Source: Gammaproteobacteria bacterium
Lineage (GTDB): Bacteria; Pseudomonadota; Gammaproteobacteria; Ga0077536
DNA: 64,000 bases
Assembly: GCA_016209015.1 (NCBI GenBank)
Contig: JACQWY010000018.1
Coordinates: forward strand, 124,001-188,000
Direction of reading: 5' to 3'
Shown here: positions 44,030-53,601 of the stretch, in pieces
How positions within the stretch are numbered: the first letter of the stretch is position 1
Layout of the letters: each line of letters starts with the position of its first letter
Program-made: the position numbers and the translations under genes
The notes under the pieces: model-generated
Told to the model about the DNA's origin: nothing
What the model saw: only the letters and a program-made list of their open reading frames with translations
The model's database searches: none

Positions 44030-44964
44030 TTGATGACCTCTTTCTGCATCCAGCGCAGGTTGTAGAAGCGGTCCTCGTCCTTCAACTCGCCGGCGCGGAA
44101 CTTCGCGGTGATTTCGTTGATCGCGTCCTGCACCGTCTTCCTGGGCTTGAAGCCCGCGGCGAGCAGCTTGTCGGAGTTCACGCGGTAGGAGCGCGGATCG
44201 TTCGACTCGGTCACGACGATCTCCGCACCGACGGCGTTCGCGACGCGCTCGGCGATCTCCAGCAGCGAGAGGTTCTCGAAGCCCGCGTTGTAGACGCCGG
44301 TGACTTCGGGATGATCGAGCAGGAAGAGATAGACCTCGGTGATGTCCTCGATGTGGATGTTCGGGCGCGTCTGCGCGCCGCCGAACACCGTGATGCGGCC
44401 CTTCGCGAGCGCCTGCATCGTCAGCATGTTCACCGCGACGTCGAGGCGCATGCGCGGCGAGAGCCCGCAGACCGTCGCCGGGCGCACGATCTGCACGCTC
44501 ATGCGATCGGCGTAGCTCAGCATCACGCGCTCACCGACCATCTTCGTCTTGTTGTATTCGGAGAGCGGTCGGAGCTCGAGGTCTTCCGTCACCTGCGGCT
44601 CGTCCGTCACGCCGTACACGCTGCCCGAGGACGCGTAGAGCATGCGCTCGATGCCGAGGCGCGCGGCGCGGTCCGCGAGCTGCATGGTGGCGAGCGCGCT
44701 GATCTCCCAGGTGAGCTGCGGATCGAGATCGCTGCAGGGATCGTTCGCGACGGAGGAGAGATGGATGATCGCGTCGACGCCGTCGAGCGGGATGGCATCG
44801 ATGTCGCGCACGTCGCCGCGCACGACCGTCAGCTTCGGATGCGGCTGCAGATAGTTGCCGAACCACATGATGTCGAAGGCCGTCACCTCATAGCCGCGCG
44901 CGAGCAGCTTCGGGACGAGGACCGTGCCCTTGTAGCCGCAGGCCCCTGTTACGAGCAGTTTCAT
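44026..44964 (-). CDS. NAD-dependent sugar epimerase/dehydratase
   Basis: The 312-residue extended SDR has GACGYKGTVLVPKLL near 7-21 (a GxxGxxG variant with Lys) and a normal catalytic YNKTK near 140, with SSGSVYG providing serine. It resembles UDP-glucose 4-epimerase-like enzymes often found beside GmhA-like genes in heptose-containing glycan loci. It would change stereochemistry or oxidation at one carbon of an activated or phosphorylated sugar. It overlaps the SIS gene by four bases and the regulator by one. Confidence 0.86.
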   Translation of the reverse strand: MKLLVTGACGYKGTVLVPKLLARGYEVTAFDIMWFGNYLQPHPKLTVVRGDVRDIDAIPLDGVDAIIHLSSVANDPCSDLDPQLTWEISALATMQLADRAARLGIERMLYASSGSVYGVTDEPQVTEDLELRPLSEYNKTKMVGERVMLSYADRMSVQIVRPATVCGLSPRMRLDVAVNMLTMQALAKGRITVFGGAQTRPNIHIEDITEVYLFLLDHPEVTGVYNAGFENLSLLEIAERVANAVGAEIVVTESNDPRSYRVNSDKLLAAGFKPRKTVQDAINEITAKFRAGELKDEDRFYNLRWMQKEVIK

Positions 44965-45632
44965 CAATTCTTCTCCGATGTTTCCAATGCCAGGTCCTGA
45001 GATGCGCCGTCCCCGTCGTCCGCCTCGGGCAGCGCGGCGAGCGGCCGCACGATGCCGGGCACGATGACGCGCGCCGGACCGAAGTAGTCGACGAGGTTCG
45101 TGTAGAGTCCGTCGTGGGGCGCGAGCTTCGTGAAGATCGCGGCATCCGCGGCGCCGACGTCGAGCAGCCGCGTCCACACCGGCCGGCCGACGAAGCGGCT
45201 CTGCGCCGAATCCGGATCGAACGTGCCGATGAGCTCGAGCTCGAAATCCGCGGCGCGCACGGAGCCGATCTCCGCGAGCTCCGACACTCCGCCGAACAGC
45301 ACGCGGGCCGCACCGCGCTCGCGGCAGGCCGCGAACGCCGCCTCCATCGCCCCGCTCGCCTGGCGGTAGAACGCGAATTGCGCGCTCAGGAATTCCGCGG
45401 TCAGACGGCTCTTCTCGGCGAAGCCCTTCGGCGTGAGGTAGTAGAGGTAGCGGTTCGCGGGCGCCTGGGTGATCTTCACGAGCCCCTTGCGGACGGAACG
45501 GCGCAGGCAGTAGTTCGCGAGGCCGAGCGCGACGCCGAGTCGATCCGCGAGGTGACGTTGCGTGATGTCACTGCGGGCTTCGATCTGCTGCAGCAGCTCA
45601 AGGGTCAACGATTCTTCGCGGTCGAGTTTCAT
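44964..45632 (-). CDS. MarR-like winged-helix regulator with a C-terminal Rossmann-like domain
   Basis: The first 90 residues form a winged helix (EESLTLELLQQIEARSDITQ, then the recognition segment LGVALGLANYCLRRSVRKGL) as in the MarR-type regulators of exopolysaccharide loci. From about 108 to 222 there is a second domain, opening with RVLFGGVSELAEI and continuing LIGTFDPDSAQ and FVGRPVW. This is a strand-Gly-rich loop-helix-strand pattern like the nucleotide-binding N-domain of PglD-type enzymes. It may therefore sense a nucleotide, cofactor or sugar nucleotide. Two palindromes just upstream fit autoregulation. It heads the sugar-pathway half of the locus. Confidence 0.8.
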   Translation of the reverse strand: MKLDREESLTLELLQQIEARSDITQRHLADRLGVALGLANYCLRRSVRKGLVKITQAPANRYLYYLTPKGFAEKSRLTAEFLSAQFAFYRQASGAMEAAFAACRERGAARVLFGGVSELAEIGSVRAADFELELIGTFDPDSAQSRFVGRPVWTRLLDVGAADAAIFTKLAPHDGLYTNLVDYFGPARVIVPGIVRPLAALPEADDGDGASQDLALETSEKN

Positions 45633-45634
45633 GC

Positions 45635-45689
45635 CATGCCGTTCACGAAATGAACGGCATGGTACCACCGACCCGTTCAAAAAGTGAAC
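45635..45689 (-). promoter_or_regulatory. Twin TTCA-N5-TGAA operators over a putative promoter
   Basis: CATGCCGTTCA-CGAAA-TGAACGGCATG (45635-45661, perfect 11-base arms) and GTTCA-AAAAG-TGAAC (45675-45689) share the core TTCA-N5-TGAA, with centres 34 bases apart. On the reverse strand TTCACT (45688-45683) and TACCAT (45664-45659), 18 bases apart, could be a promoter lying between and under them. This is consistent with repression by the MarR-like protein encoded 3 bases downstream. The leader to its ATG would be about 20 bases and has no ribosome site. Confidence 0.65.
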
Positions 45690-45747
45690 AGGCCCATATT
45701 GAGCGGAAAGCGCGTCCTGCCACCAGATGTTGTGGTGGCCGGCGAGG

Positions 45748-46788
45748 TCAGGGCGCGAGGCGGCGGCGCACCCGGAATTCCGCGCCGGTGGGCGCTTCCC
45801 CGGCGAGCACCGCCGCGATCGTCCGGGCGAGCCGGTCGGCGACTGCCTTGTGCGGGTGCAGTGCATCCCAGTACTGCGTGTCGTCGCGGGTCAGCGCGGT
45901 GTCGAGCATGTAATCGACGACGCCGAGCCCGGGTCGCGCGGCGACTGCCGCGAGCACGCGCGCCTTGCACTCGCGGACCTCGTGCGCCTCCTGGGCGAGA
46001 TGCCAGGCGTGGAACGGCGGGAAGACGAGCACGAGCCGCGTCGCCGCGGGCACGCGCGCGAGCAGCGGCGCGAGATGCTCGAGATTCGGCAGTTTCAAAT
46101 CCGGACGCGCCGCGGCGGGCTCGAGGTCGAGCTGCCCGAAAGCCGGCGGCGCATTCGCGTGCGCCGCCCCGTAGACGCGGCGGCGGATCGTCGCGAGCTC
46201 GAAGCTCCCGAACTCGGCCGTGAAGTCCTTGTAGCCGCTGCGGGCGTATTTCGCGCGGCGCTTCCCCCGCGCGTACTGCAGCATGCGCACCGCGTTCTCG
46301 AGGGCCTTGTCGTTGAACAGATACAGCAGATCGTTCCAGCGGTTCGCGTCGTAGAGCCATTCCGGGAAGCCGCGGAACGTGTAGCGCTCGGGTGCGGTGC
46401 CCTGCTTGCACCAGCTGTCGTCGATGCCGAGCACGAGATACTGCGGCCGTGGATGATGGCGCACGAAGAGCTCGAGCATGCGCAGCTCCTCGTAGGCGGT
46501 CGCCGAGTTCATGGCGAGATTCGCGAAGCGCGTGCGGAGCGGGCCGTCGAGCAGCGCCGGATCGACGAGGCGCAGCGTCGAAGTGCCGATGACGGCGCTC
46601 TCGAACGCGGGGTCGCGCGCCACGGCCGGATAGGAATAGCGCTGGTTCTGGGCGATCGGCGCGCGCTTCAGGGGCGGCGAGAACGGCACGTCCTCGTAAG
46701 GGTCCATGACGAGGATGAACGCATAGAGCGCGCCCGCGACGAGCAGGAAGCTGCCGAGGAACCACCGCAGGAAGCGCGTCCAGTGCAT
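45748..46788 (-). CDS. Membrane-anchored SGNH-like protein, partner of MBOAT
   Basis: The 346-residue protein has one N-terminal membrane helix (about 7-27) and a periplasmic domain. IGTSTLRLVDP near 67 fits SGNH block I, and DALHPHKAVAD near 313 fits the terminal D-x-x-H block. Such proteins work with MBOAT acyltransferases to acetylate polysaccharides, as AlgX/AlgJ do with AlgI or DltD with DltB. It follows the MBOAT gene by three bases. The GTST serine would be the nucleophile. The family is diverse, so the call rests on the motifs plus the neighbour. Confidence 0.78.
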   Translation of the reverse strand: MHWTRFLRWFLGSFLLVAGALYAFILVMDPYEDVPFSPPLKRAPIAQNQRYSYPAVARDPAFESAVIGTSTLRLVDPALLDGPLRTRFANLAMNSATAYEELRMLELFVRHHPRPQYLVLGIDDSWCKQGTAPERYTFRGFPEWLYDANRWNDLLYLFNDKALENAVRMLQYARGKRRAKYARSGYKDFTAEFGSFELATIRRRVYGAAHANAPPAFGQLDLEPAAARPDLKLPNLEHLAPLLARVPAATRLVLVFPPFHAWHLAQEAHEVRECKARVLAAVAARPGLGVVDYMLDTALTRDDTQYWDALHPHKAVADRLARTIAAVLAGEAPTGAEFRVRRRLAP

Positions 46789-46791
46789 GGT

Positions 46792-48168
46792 TCAGAACTG
46801 GAAGTAGATGAAGTCGAGGCTCCGCCCCTCGCCGACGCGGAGCGCGACGAGCACGAGCGCGAGGCCGACGAGCGCCGCCGTCCAGGGGCGATCGAGGCCC
46901 TGACGCTCGGCGAGACGGATGTTCGTCAGCGGGATCACGGCGAGCACGGCGGCGAGCGAAATCGCCATGAGCGTGTCGGATTCGACCGCCGCCGCCGGGC
47001 CACCGCAGCCGGCCATGCCGCGGAGCAGATGCGCCGCGACGCCGAAGCTCTCGGCGCGGAACAGCACCCAGCCGACGACGACGAACAGCATCGTCAGCGC
47101 CCAGGCGAGCGGCGCCGGCAGCTTCAGGCCGCGTGCCGTCCAGAGACGATGCACGCAGAGCGCGAGCCCGTGCAGCCCGCCCCAGGCGACGAACGTCCAG
47201 CCCGCGCCGTGCCAGAGACCACACAGCAGCATCGTGCCCATGAGCCGCGCGTTCGTCGCCGTCATGCCGCCGCGGTTGCCGCCGAGCGGGATGTAGACGT
47301 AGTCGCGGAAGAAGCGCGAGAGCGTCATGTGCCAGCGCCGCCAGAACTCCTGGATCGACAGCGCGCGGTACGGCACGTCGAAATTCAGCGGGAACTTGAA
47401 GCCGAACATCGCGGCGAGGCCCATCGCCATGTCGGAATAGCTCGAGAAATCGAAATAGAGCTGCAGGCTGTAGGCGAGCGCCGCCGTCCAGGCGGACAGC
47501 GCATCCGGGCTCGTCGCGGCGGCGGCGGCGAAGCCCTCGTCGGCGAACGGCGCGAGCTCGTCGGCGATGAACACCTTCTTCACGAGCCCGAGCACGAGCA
47601 GGAGCAGCCCCCGGCCGAGATTCTCCGCCGTCGCCGCGCGCCGCACCGGCGCCGCGAACTGTCCGAGCAGCTCGTCGTGGCGGACGATGGGTCCCGCGAT
47701 CAGATGCGCGAAGAACGTGACGTAGGTGCAGTAGTCGAGCAGCGAGTAACGCGGCGCGTCGTCGCGGCGCATGTCGACGAGGAAGGACACCTGCTGGAAC
47801 GTGAAGAAGCTGATGCCGAGCGGCAGGATGAGATCCCAGCGCTCGTGCGTCGTGCCGGCGAGCCCCGCCGCGGACGCGGCGAAGAAGTTCGCGTACTTGA
47901 AGGCGCCGAGCAGCGCGAGATTCGCGGCGACCCCCGCGGTGATGAGCCAGTCACGGCGCCGGAGGCAGTACCAGCGCGCGATCGCCCAGTTCGCGACCGT
48001 CGAGGCGAGCAGCAGCGGCATGAAGCGCGGATCCCACCACGAGTAGAACACGAGCGAGGCGGCGAACAGGGCGGCGATCGTCGCGCGGCGCGATGACGCG
48101 CAGGCGTAGTACAGCGCGAGCGTCAGCGGCAGGAACAGCAGCAGGAAGGGCTGGGTCGGGAACAGCAT
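46792..48168 (-). CDS. MBOAT O-acyltransferase, AlgI-like
   Basis: This 458-residue polytopic protein has about ten hydrophobic helices and the MBOAT hallmarks: FWRRWHMTLSRFFRDYVYIPLGG near 268 (only its core WRRWHMTLS is diagnostic) and the catalytic His in CGLWHGAGWTFVAWG near 315. It would move an acyl group, usually acetyl, across the inner membrane for transfer to the glycan by the adjacent SGNH-like protein. O-acetylation of the exported polysaccharide is the expected outcome. Length is normal. Confidence 0.92.
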   Translation of the reverse strand: MLFPTQPFLLLFLPLTLALYYACASSRRATIAALFAASLVFYSWWDPRFMPLLLASTVANWAIARWYCLRRRDWLITAGVAANLALLGAFKYANFFAASAAGLAGTTHERWDLILPLGISFFTFQQVSFLVDMRRDDAPRYSLLDYCTYVTFFAHLIAGPIVRHDELLGQFAAPVRRAATAENLGRGLLLLVLGLVKKVFIADELAPFADEGFAAAAATSPDALSAWTAALAYSLQLYFDFSSYSDMAMGLAAMFGFKFPLNFDVPYRALSIQEFWRRWHMTLSRFFRDYVYIPLGGNRGGMTATNARLMGTMLLCGLWHGAGWTFVAWGGLHGLALCVHRLWTARGLKLPAPLAWALTMLFVVVGWVLFRAESFGVAAHLLRGMAGCGGPAAAVESDTLMAISLAAVLAVIPLTNIRLAERQGLDRPWTAALVGLALVLVALRVGEGRSLDFIYFQF

Positions 48169-48225
48169 CGCGCCGTCTCGCCTCAGGTGAGGATCGCTGT
48201 CCCCTCACCCGCGGCCGGCGGGACG

Positions 48226-49362
48226 CTAGCAGGCATAGAGGACCGTCTCGATGACGCCGCCGTCGTGCTGGCGCAGGTAGAGGTGGTAATCGGCGTGCAG
48301 CGAACGCACGAGCTCGGGGATCTGCCAGAGGTCCGAAGGCCGGTGATAGGCGGAAATCGCGAGCTTCGGCCGAAAGGAAGCGATCGACAGGGCCGCGCCG
48401 CGCAGGGCCTCGAGCTCCGAGCCCTCGATGTTCATCTTGATGAAGCTCACGCGCTGGCCGGCGAGCACTTCGTCGAGGCCGACGACCGGCACGACGACGC
48501 TGCCCGTGTCGCTGAAGATCGCGCCGCGCGTGCTGTCGTTGTCGAAGCGCAGCTCGCCCTGCTGGCGATGCAGTCCGCAGTTGTGCGTCTGGACACGCGG
48601 CTCGTTCGCGAAGCTCGCGCACAGCCGTTCGAACGTCGCGGGATCGGGCTCGAAAGCGAGCGCGCGCGAGAACTTCCCGCCCACGTGCTCGATGAAGAGC
48701 CGGACGGAATCGCCGTCGAAGGAGCCGCCGTCGACGTAGACCTCGTCCGTGCCGAATTCGAACAGGCCCGAGCCGCAGTACAGATCCCAGTCGATCGCCT
48801 CGCGCATCACGCGCGGGTCCATGCTCAGGCGATAGGCGAGCACGCGGTCGAGCACGCGCCGCGATTCGTCGTCGGCGAGGCTCGCGGCGAGCGCGCGGTA
48901 GCGGGCGCGGTTCGCGTGCAGGTCTTCGAGCATCGCCGTGTAGAACATGTGCGGCGGGAAGGCTTCCGGATCCAGCAACTGCAGCAGCGCGAACGGCGCC
49001 GCCTCGAAGCCGAGGCCGGCGAGCAGGTCGATGGCACCCAGCACGCGGTGCGAGGCGACGATCACCGGCACGCTGCGATCGAGCGAGCCGAGCGCGTCGG
49101 ACGGCATGACGCGGCAGGTGCCGAACGGCATGCCGCGCTTCGTCGCATTGCCGTCGAACACGGCCACGACCTCGATGCCGCGCGCCGCGCAGCAGGCGGC
49201 GAGGCGCCGGCCTTCCGGTCCGGCGCCGAGGATCGCGAGGCGCGTCAGGCGTGCGGGATCGAACGCGGGCCGCGCGGCCAGAAAGGCGCGCCGCAGCGCC
49301 GCGACGGAATCGTGTGCGTCGAGCAGGTCGAGCGAGGATGTGACGGCAGCCGCCGCGTTCAT
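48226..49362 (-). CDS. FkbM-family methyltransferase with an N-terminal Rossmann-like domain
   Basis: The 378-residue protein has an N-terminal segment LAILGAGPEGRRLAACCAARG near 42, like a nucleotide-binding fold. The FkbM methyltransferase domain runs from about 205, with VYVDGGSFDGDSV (SAM motif I) and FIKMNIEGSELEALRG near 315 (the KxDIEGxE signature, with Asn). It probably O-methylates a sugar hydroxyl. The same two-part layout occurs in many glycan loci. The ATG at 49362 was chosen at the start of the first domain; the frame before it has no family similarity. Confidence 0.87.
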   Translation of the reverse strand: MNAAAAVTSSLDLLDAHDSVAALRRAFLAARPAFDPARLTRLAILGAGPEGRRLAACCAARGIEVVAVFDGNATKRGMPFGTCRVMPSDALGSLDRSVPVIVASHRVLGAIDLLAGLGFEAAPFALLQLLDPEAFPPHMFYTAMLEDLHANRARYRALAASLADDESRRVLDRVLAYRLSMDPRVMREAIDWDLYCGSGLFEFGTDEVYVDGGSFDGDSVRLFIEHVGGKFSRALAFEPDPATFERLCASFANEPRVQTHNCGLHRQQGELRFDNDSTRGAIFSDTGSVVVPVVGLDEVLAGQRVSFIKMNIEGSELEALRGAALSIASFRPKLAISAYHRPSDLWQIPELVRSLHADYHLYLRQHDGGVIETVLYAC

Positions 49363-49481
49363 GTTCGAAATCTCCCGCCGCGGGCTCGGCGGCCGACGGT
49401 AGTGTGGTCTGAGGCTGGTGGCCGCCGCGGCGGCCGGGCGGAGTCTACCAACTCGCGCCGGGCTCTGCCATGTGGGCCGGT

Positions 49482-50207
49482 TCAGGCGGCGAGCGTGGCG
49501 CGGGGATCCTCGACGAGCGCCTCGAAGACCGTGCGCATCAGGGCCTTCAGCTCGATCAGCCGGAACGCGAGCGGCGGCTGGCCCGGGCCGACCTCGAGCG
49601 CGTGCGCCGGCCCGCCGAATTTCGGGAAGTCGCGCAGCACGCGGACGTGCCGGCGCATGCGCTGGCGATGCTCGCGGCCGTGACGATCGATCAGGCGATA
49701 GTCGACATCGTCCGGTGCGGCGTTCACGTAGACCTCGGGCGCCATCACTTCCTCGGGATGATGCAGGGCGGTGCAGGACTCGAGGCCGCATTCGACGAGC
49801 AGGATCCAGGTATCGTAGTTGCGCATCAGACCGTAGGGCGAGTTCGCCGCGACGGGGGTGTCCCCGAAGAGATGTGTCGAGAGCAGTGCGCGGCACAGCG
49901 GCCCCGCGCCGGCGACGGAATGCGTGACATGCAGCGAGCGCTGCGTGCTGTATTTCAGACGGAAGACTTCGGCGAGCGCGCCGACGTGCCCGGGCGTCGC
50001 GAGCTCGTCGAACACGGGGCTCGCGGCGTTCACCGTGCGCCAGGTCATGGCCGGCATGAGCAGCGTGCCGGCGCGCGCCATGAGCGCTTCGGCGAAGGGC
50101 TCGCAGGCGAGGCCGAGCGCGCGCGCCTTGCGCCAGCCGGCGTGGACGACGAGGACTTCCGGACGGCGTCCGTCCAGCATGCGTTCGGCGATTTCTGACT
50201 CGTCCAT
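49482..50207 (-). CDS. AAC(3)-like acetyltransferase
   Basis: This 241-residue protein resembles aminoglycoside 3-N-acetyltransferases: LLMPAMTWRTVN near 49, HVTHSVAGAGPLCRALL near 93, then SPYGLMRNYDTWILLVECGLESCTALHHPEE near 125-155, whose core VECGLESCTALHHPEE contains the CoA/substrate His and Glu. Homologues in polysaccharide loci are thought to acetylate amino sugars rather than antibiotics. The neighbours support that reading. GTG 50258 is an alternative start but would overlap the next gene, so ATG 50207 is preferred. Confidence 0.8.
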   Translation of the reverse strand: MDESEIAERMLDGRRPEVLVVHAGWRKARALGLACEPFAEALMARAGTLLMPAMTWRTVNAASPVFDELATPGHVGALAEVFRLKYSTQRSLHVTHSVAGAGPLCRALLSTHLFGDTPVAANSPYGLMRNYDTWILLVECGLESCTALHHPEEVMAPEVYVNAAPDDVDYRLIDRHGREHRQRMRRHVRVLRDFPKFGGPAHALEVGPGQPPLAFRLIELKALMRTVFEALVEDPRATLAA

Positions 50208-50239
50208 GTTCGGATCAGGCACTGGCGCGGCCGTGCATT

Positions 50240-50917
50240 CTAGCGGCGCGTCGCGCACAGGGCCCAGAGATAATGGGCCATCGGGTAGTAGCCGGTGTGC
50301 ACGAGCTCGTCGTTCATCGAGAACAGGAACAGGTTGTGAAAGTGGCGCAGCCCGAGCTCGCGCAGCGCCTGGTGGGTCTTGAGATTGACGTGCCCCGTCT
50401 GCGAATGCTCGGAAGCATGCGCGCCGGCCGCGGCGTTCGGCGTGCCGATGAGCAGGATGCCGTGCGGGGCGAGGCTCGCGCAGAGATTCTCGACGAAGCC
50501 CGCTTCCTCCTCGGGATAGAGGTGCTCGAGCACGTCGACGAGATAGGCGCCGTCGAAGCGTCGTGCATGCGGCGCGGCGCGAAAGTCATGATATTCGAAC
50601 GCGATGTTCGGGAAATGCCGGCAGCGCTCGCGGTTCTCGTCGAGCACCTCCTGGTCGATGTCCGTGCACGAGAGCCGCGTCACGCACTGCGCGACGAGCG
50701 GCGCGCCGAACGCGTCACCGCAGCCGACCTCGAGCGCGTCCGTGAGCCCCGCGAACATTTTCGAGACGAACTTGTAGCGGCCGGCGACGAACGCGATGTG
50801 CCGCGGATCGTGGACGTAGTCCTGCGCGGTGGCGCGGCCGAGCCGGACGTCGTACACGGGCAGGCTGCCGCGCAGCCCGAGCCACAGCTTCTTCGAATCG
50901 CGCCCGCCTTCATTCAT
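50240..50917 (-). CDS. SAM-dependent methyltransferase
   Basis: The 225-residue class I methyltransferase has motif I ALEVGCGDAFGAPLV near 60, CTDIDQEVL at the end of strand 2 and DGAYLVDVLEHLYPEEE near 123-139, then LLIGTPNAA. It is probably another sugar- or phosphate-modifying enzyme of the locus, for instance capping the chain end, which in ABC-exported O-antigens often sets chain length. That is inference. The start was set at ATG 50917; an upstream GTG at 50947 is possible. Confidence 0.83.
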   Translation of the reverse strand: MNEGGRDSKKLWLGLRGSLPVYDVRLGRATAQDYVHDPRHIAFVAGRYKFVSKMFAGLTDALEVGCGDAFGAPLVAQCVTRLSCTDIDQEVLDENRERCRHFPNIAFEYHDFRAAPHARRFDGAYLVDVLEHLYPEEEAGFVENLCASLAPHGILLIGTPNAAAGAHASEHSQTGHVNLKTHQALRELGLRHFHNLFLFSMNDELVHTGYYPMAHYLWALCATRR

Positions 50918-51002
50918 CGCCCGTTCCGCTCCGTCGCCCGCACGCACGGCCGCTCCGCGCGCCGGCGCAGTATGCCACGAAACGCGAGGACGCCGGCCGC
51001 GC

Positions 51003-52307
51003 TCAGCGGCCGACGCAGTAGTACCGGAAGCCGTGCGACTCCATGAGCTCGCGCTCGTAGACGTTGCGCAGATCGACGAACACCGGCGTGCGCATCAGCG
51101 CGCGCGCGCGCATGAGATCGAGGCCGCGGTAGGCGTTCCATTCCGTCATGAGCACGACGGCATCCGCGCCGCGGAAGACTGCGTAGGCGTCGTCGCAATA
51201 CGTCACGGCCGGCGGCAGCAGCGTGCGCGCCTCGGCGATCGCTTGCGGGTCGTGGGCCTGCACGAGCGCGCCCTTCTCGACGAGCGGCGGCAGGATGGAG
51301 AGCGCCGGGGCATCGCGCATGTCGTCCGTCTCGGGCTTGAACGTGAGCCCGAGCACGCCGACGAGCTTGCCGGCTTCGGAGCCGCCGAGCGCCTCGCGGA
51401 TCTTCTTCGTCATGCGCGCCTTCTGCGCCGCGTTCACCTCGATGACGGACTCGACGATGCGGCTGCCGACGCCGTGTTCCTGGGCGATGCGGACGAGTGC
51501 CTGCGTGTCCTTCGGGAAGCAGGAGCCGCCGTAGCCGGGGCCCGGGTGCAGGAATTTCGAGCCGATGCGTTTGTCCATGCCCATGCCCTTGGCGACGGCG
51601 TGGACGTCCGCGCCCACCGCTTCGCAGAGCATCGACATTTCGTTGATGAAGCTGATCTTCGTCGCGAGGAAGGCGTTCGAGGCGTACTTGATGAGCTCGG
51701 CGCTCTCGAGGCCCGTGACGAGGATCGGCGCCTCGATGAGGTTCAGCGGCCGGTAGAGCTCGCGGAGCAGTTTCTCCGCGCGCGCGCTCTCGAGACCGAT
51801 GACGACGCGGTCGGGGCGCATGAAATCCGAGATCGCCGCGCCTTCGCGCAGGAATTCGGGGTTCGAGGCGACGTCGAAATCCGCCTCCGGATTCGTCTCG
51901 GCGATGAGGCGCGCGACGTTGCGCGCGGTGCCGACCGGCACGGTCGACTTGTCGACGATGACGGTATAGCCGCGGAGATGCGCGGCGACCTGCCGCGCGG
52001 CCTCGTAGACGTAGCTCAGATCCGCGTAACCGTCACCGCGCCGGCTCGGCGTGCCGACCGCGATGAAGACGAGATCCGCGCTGCCCGCCGCCGCGCCGAG
52101 ATCGGTCGTGAACGACAGCCGCCCTTCGCGCACGTTGCCCGCCACGAGATCCTCGAGACCGGGCTCGTAGATCGGGATTTCGCCCGCGCGCAGGCGGGCG
52201 ACTTTCGCCTCGTCGACGTCGACGCAGGTGACGTTCGCGCCGAACTCGGCGAAGCAGGCCCCGGATACGAGTCCGACGTATCCGGAGCCGATCATCACGA
52301 CGTGCAT
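51003..52307 (-). CDS. ugd: UDP-glucose 6-dehydrogenase
   Basis: The 434-residue enzyme oxidises UDP-glucose (from GalU) to UDP-glucuronate. It has the N-terminal NAD motif GSGYVGLVSGACFAEFG (7-23) and the catalytic Cys in GPGYGGSCFPKDTQAL near 260, plus FINEMSMLCE and a C-terminal UDP-binding domain. Length and motifs are those of the bacterial TuaD/Ugd group. It lies four bases after the WbpO-like dehydrogenase. Its product would be used by the UDP-glucuronate epimerase encoded at the head of the operon. Confidence 0.95.
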   Translation of the reverse strand: MHVVMIGSGYVGLVSGACFAEFGANVTCVDVDEAKVARLRAGEIPIYEPGLEDLVAGNVREGRLSFTTDLGAAAGSADLVFIAVGTPSRRGDGYADLSYVYEAARQVAAHLRGYTVIVDKSTVPVGTARNVARLIAETNPEADFDVASNPEFLREGAAISDFMRPDRVVIGLESARAEKLLRELYRPLNLIEAPILVTGLESAELIKYASNAFLATKISFINEMSMLCEAVGADVHAVAKGMGMDKRIGSKFLHPGPGYGGSCFPKDTQALVRIAQEHGVGSRIVESVIEVNAAQKARMTKKIREALGGSEAGKLVGVLGLTFKPETDDMRDAPALSILPPLVEKGALVQAHDPQAIAEARTLLPPAVTYCDDAYAVFRGADAVVLMTEWNAYRGLDLMRARALMRTPVFVDLRNVYERELMESHGFRYYCVGR

Positions 52308-52311
52308 GGTT

Positions 52312-53597
<1,286 letters not shown>

Positions 53598-53601
<4 letters not shown>

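Noticed and set aside
49482-50207. Antibiotic resistance gene (AAC(3))
   Set aside because: The similarity is to the fold; the position inside a polysaccharide operon makes sugar N-acetylation more likely than aminoglycoside resistance.
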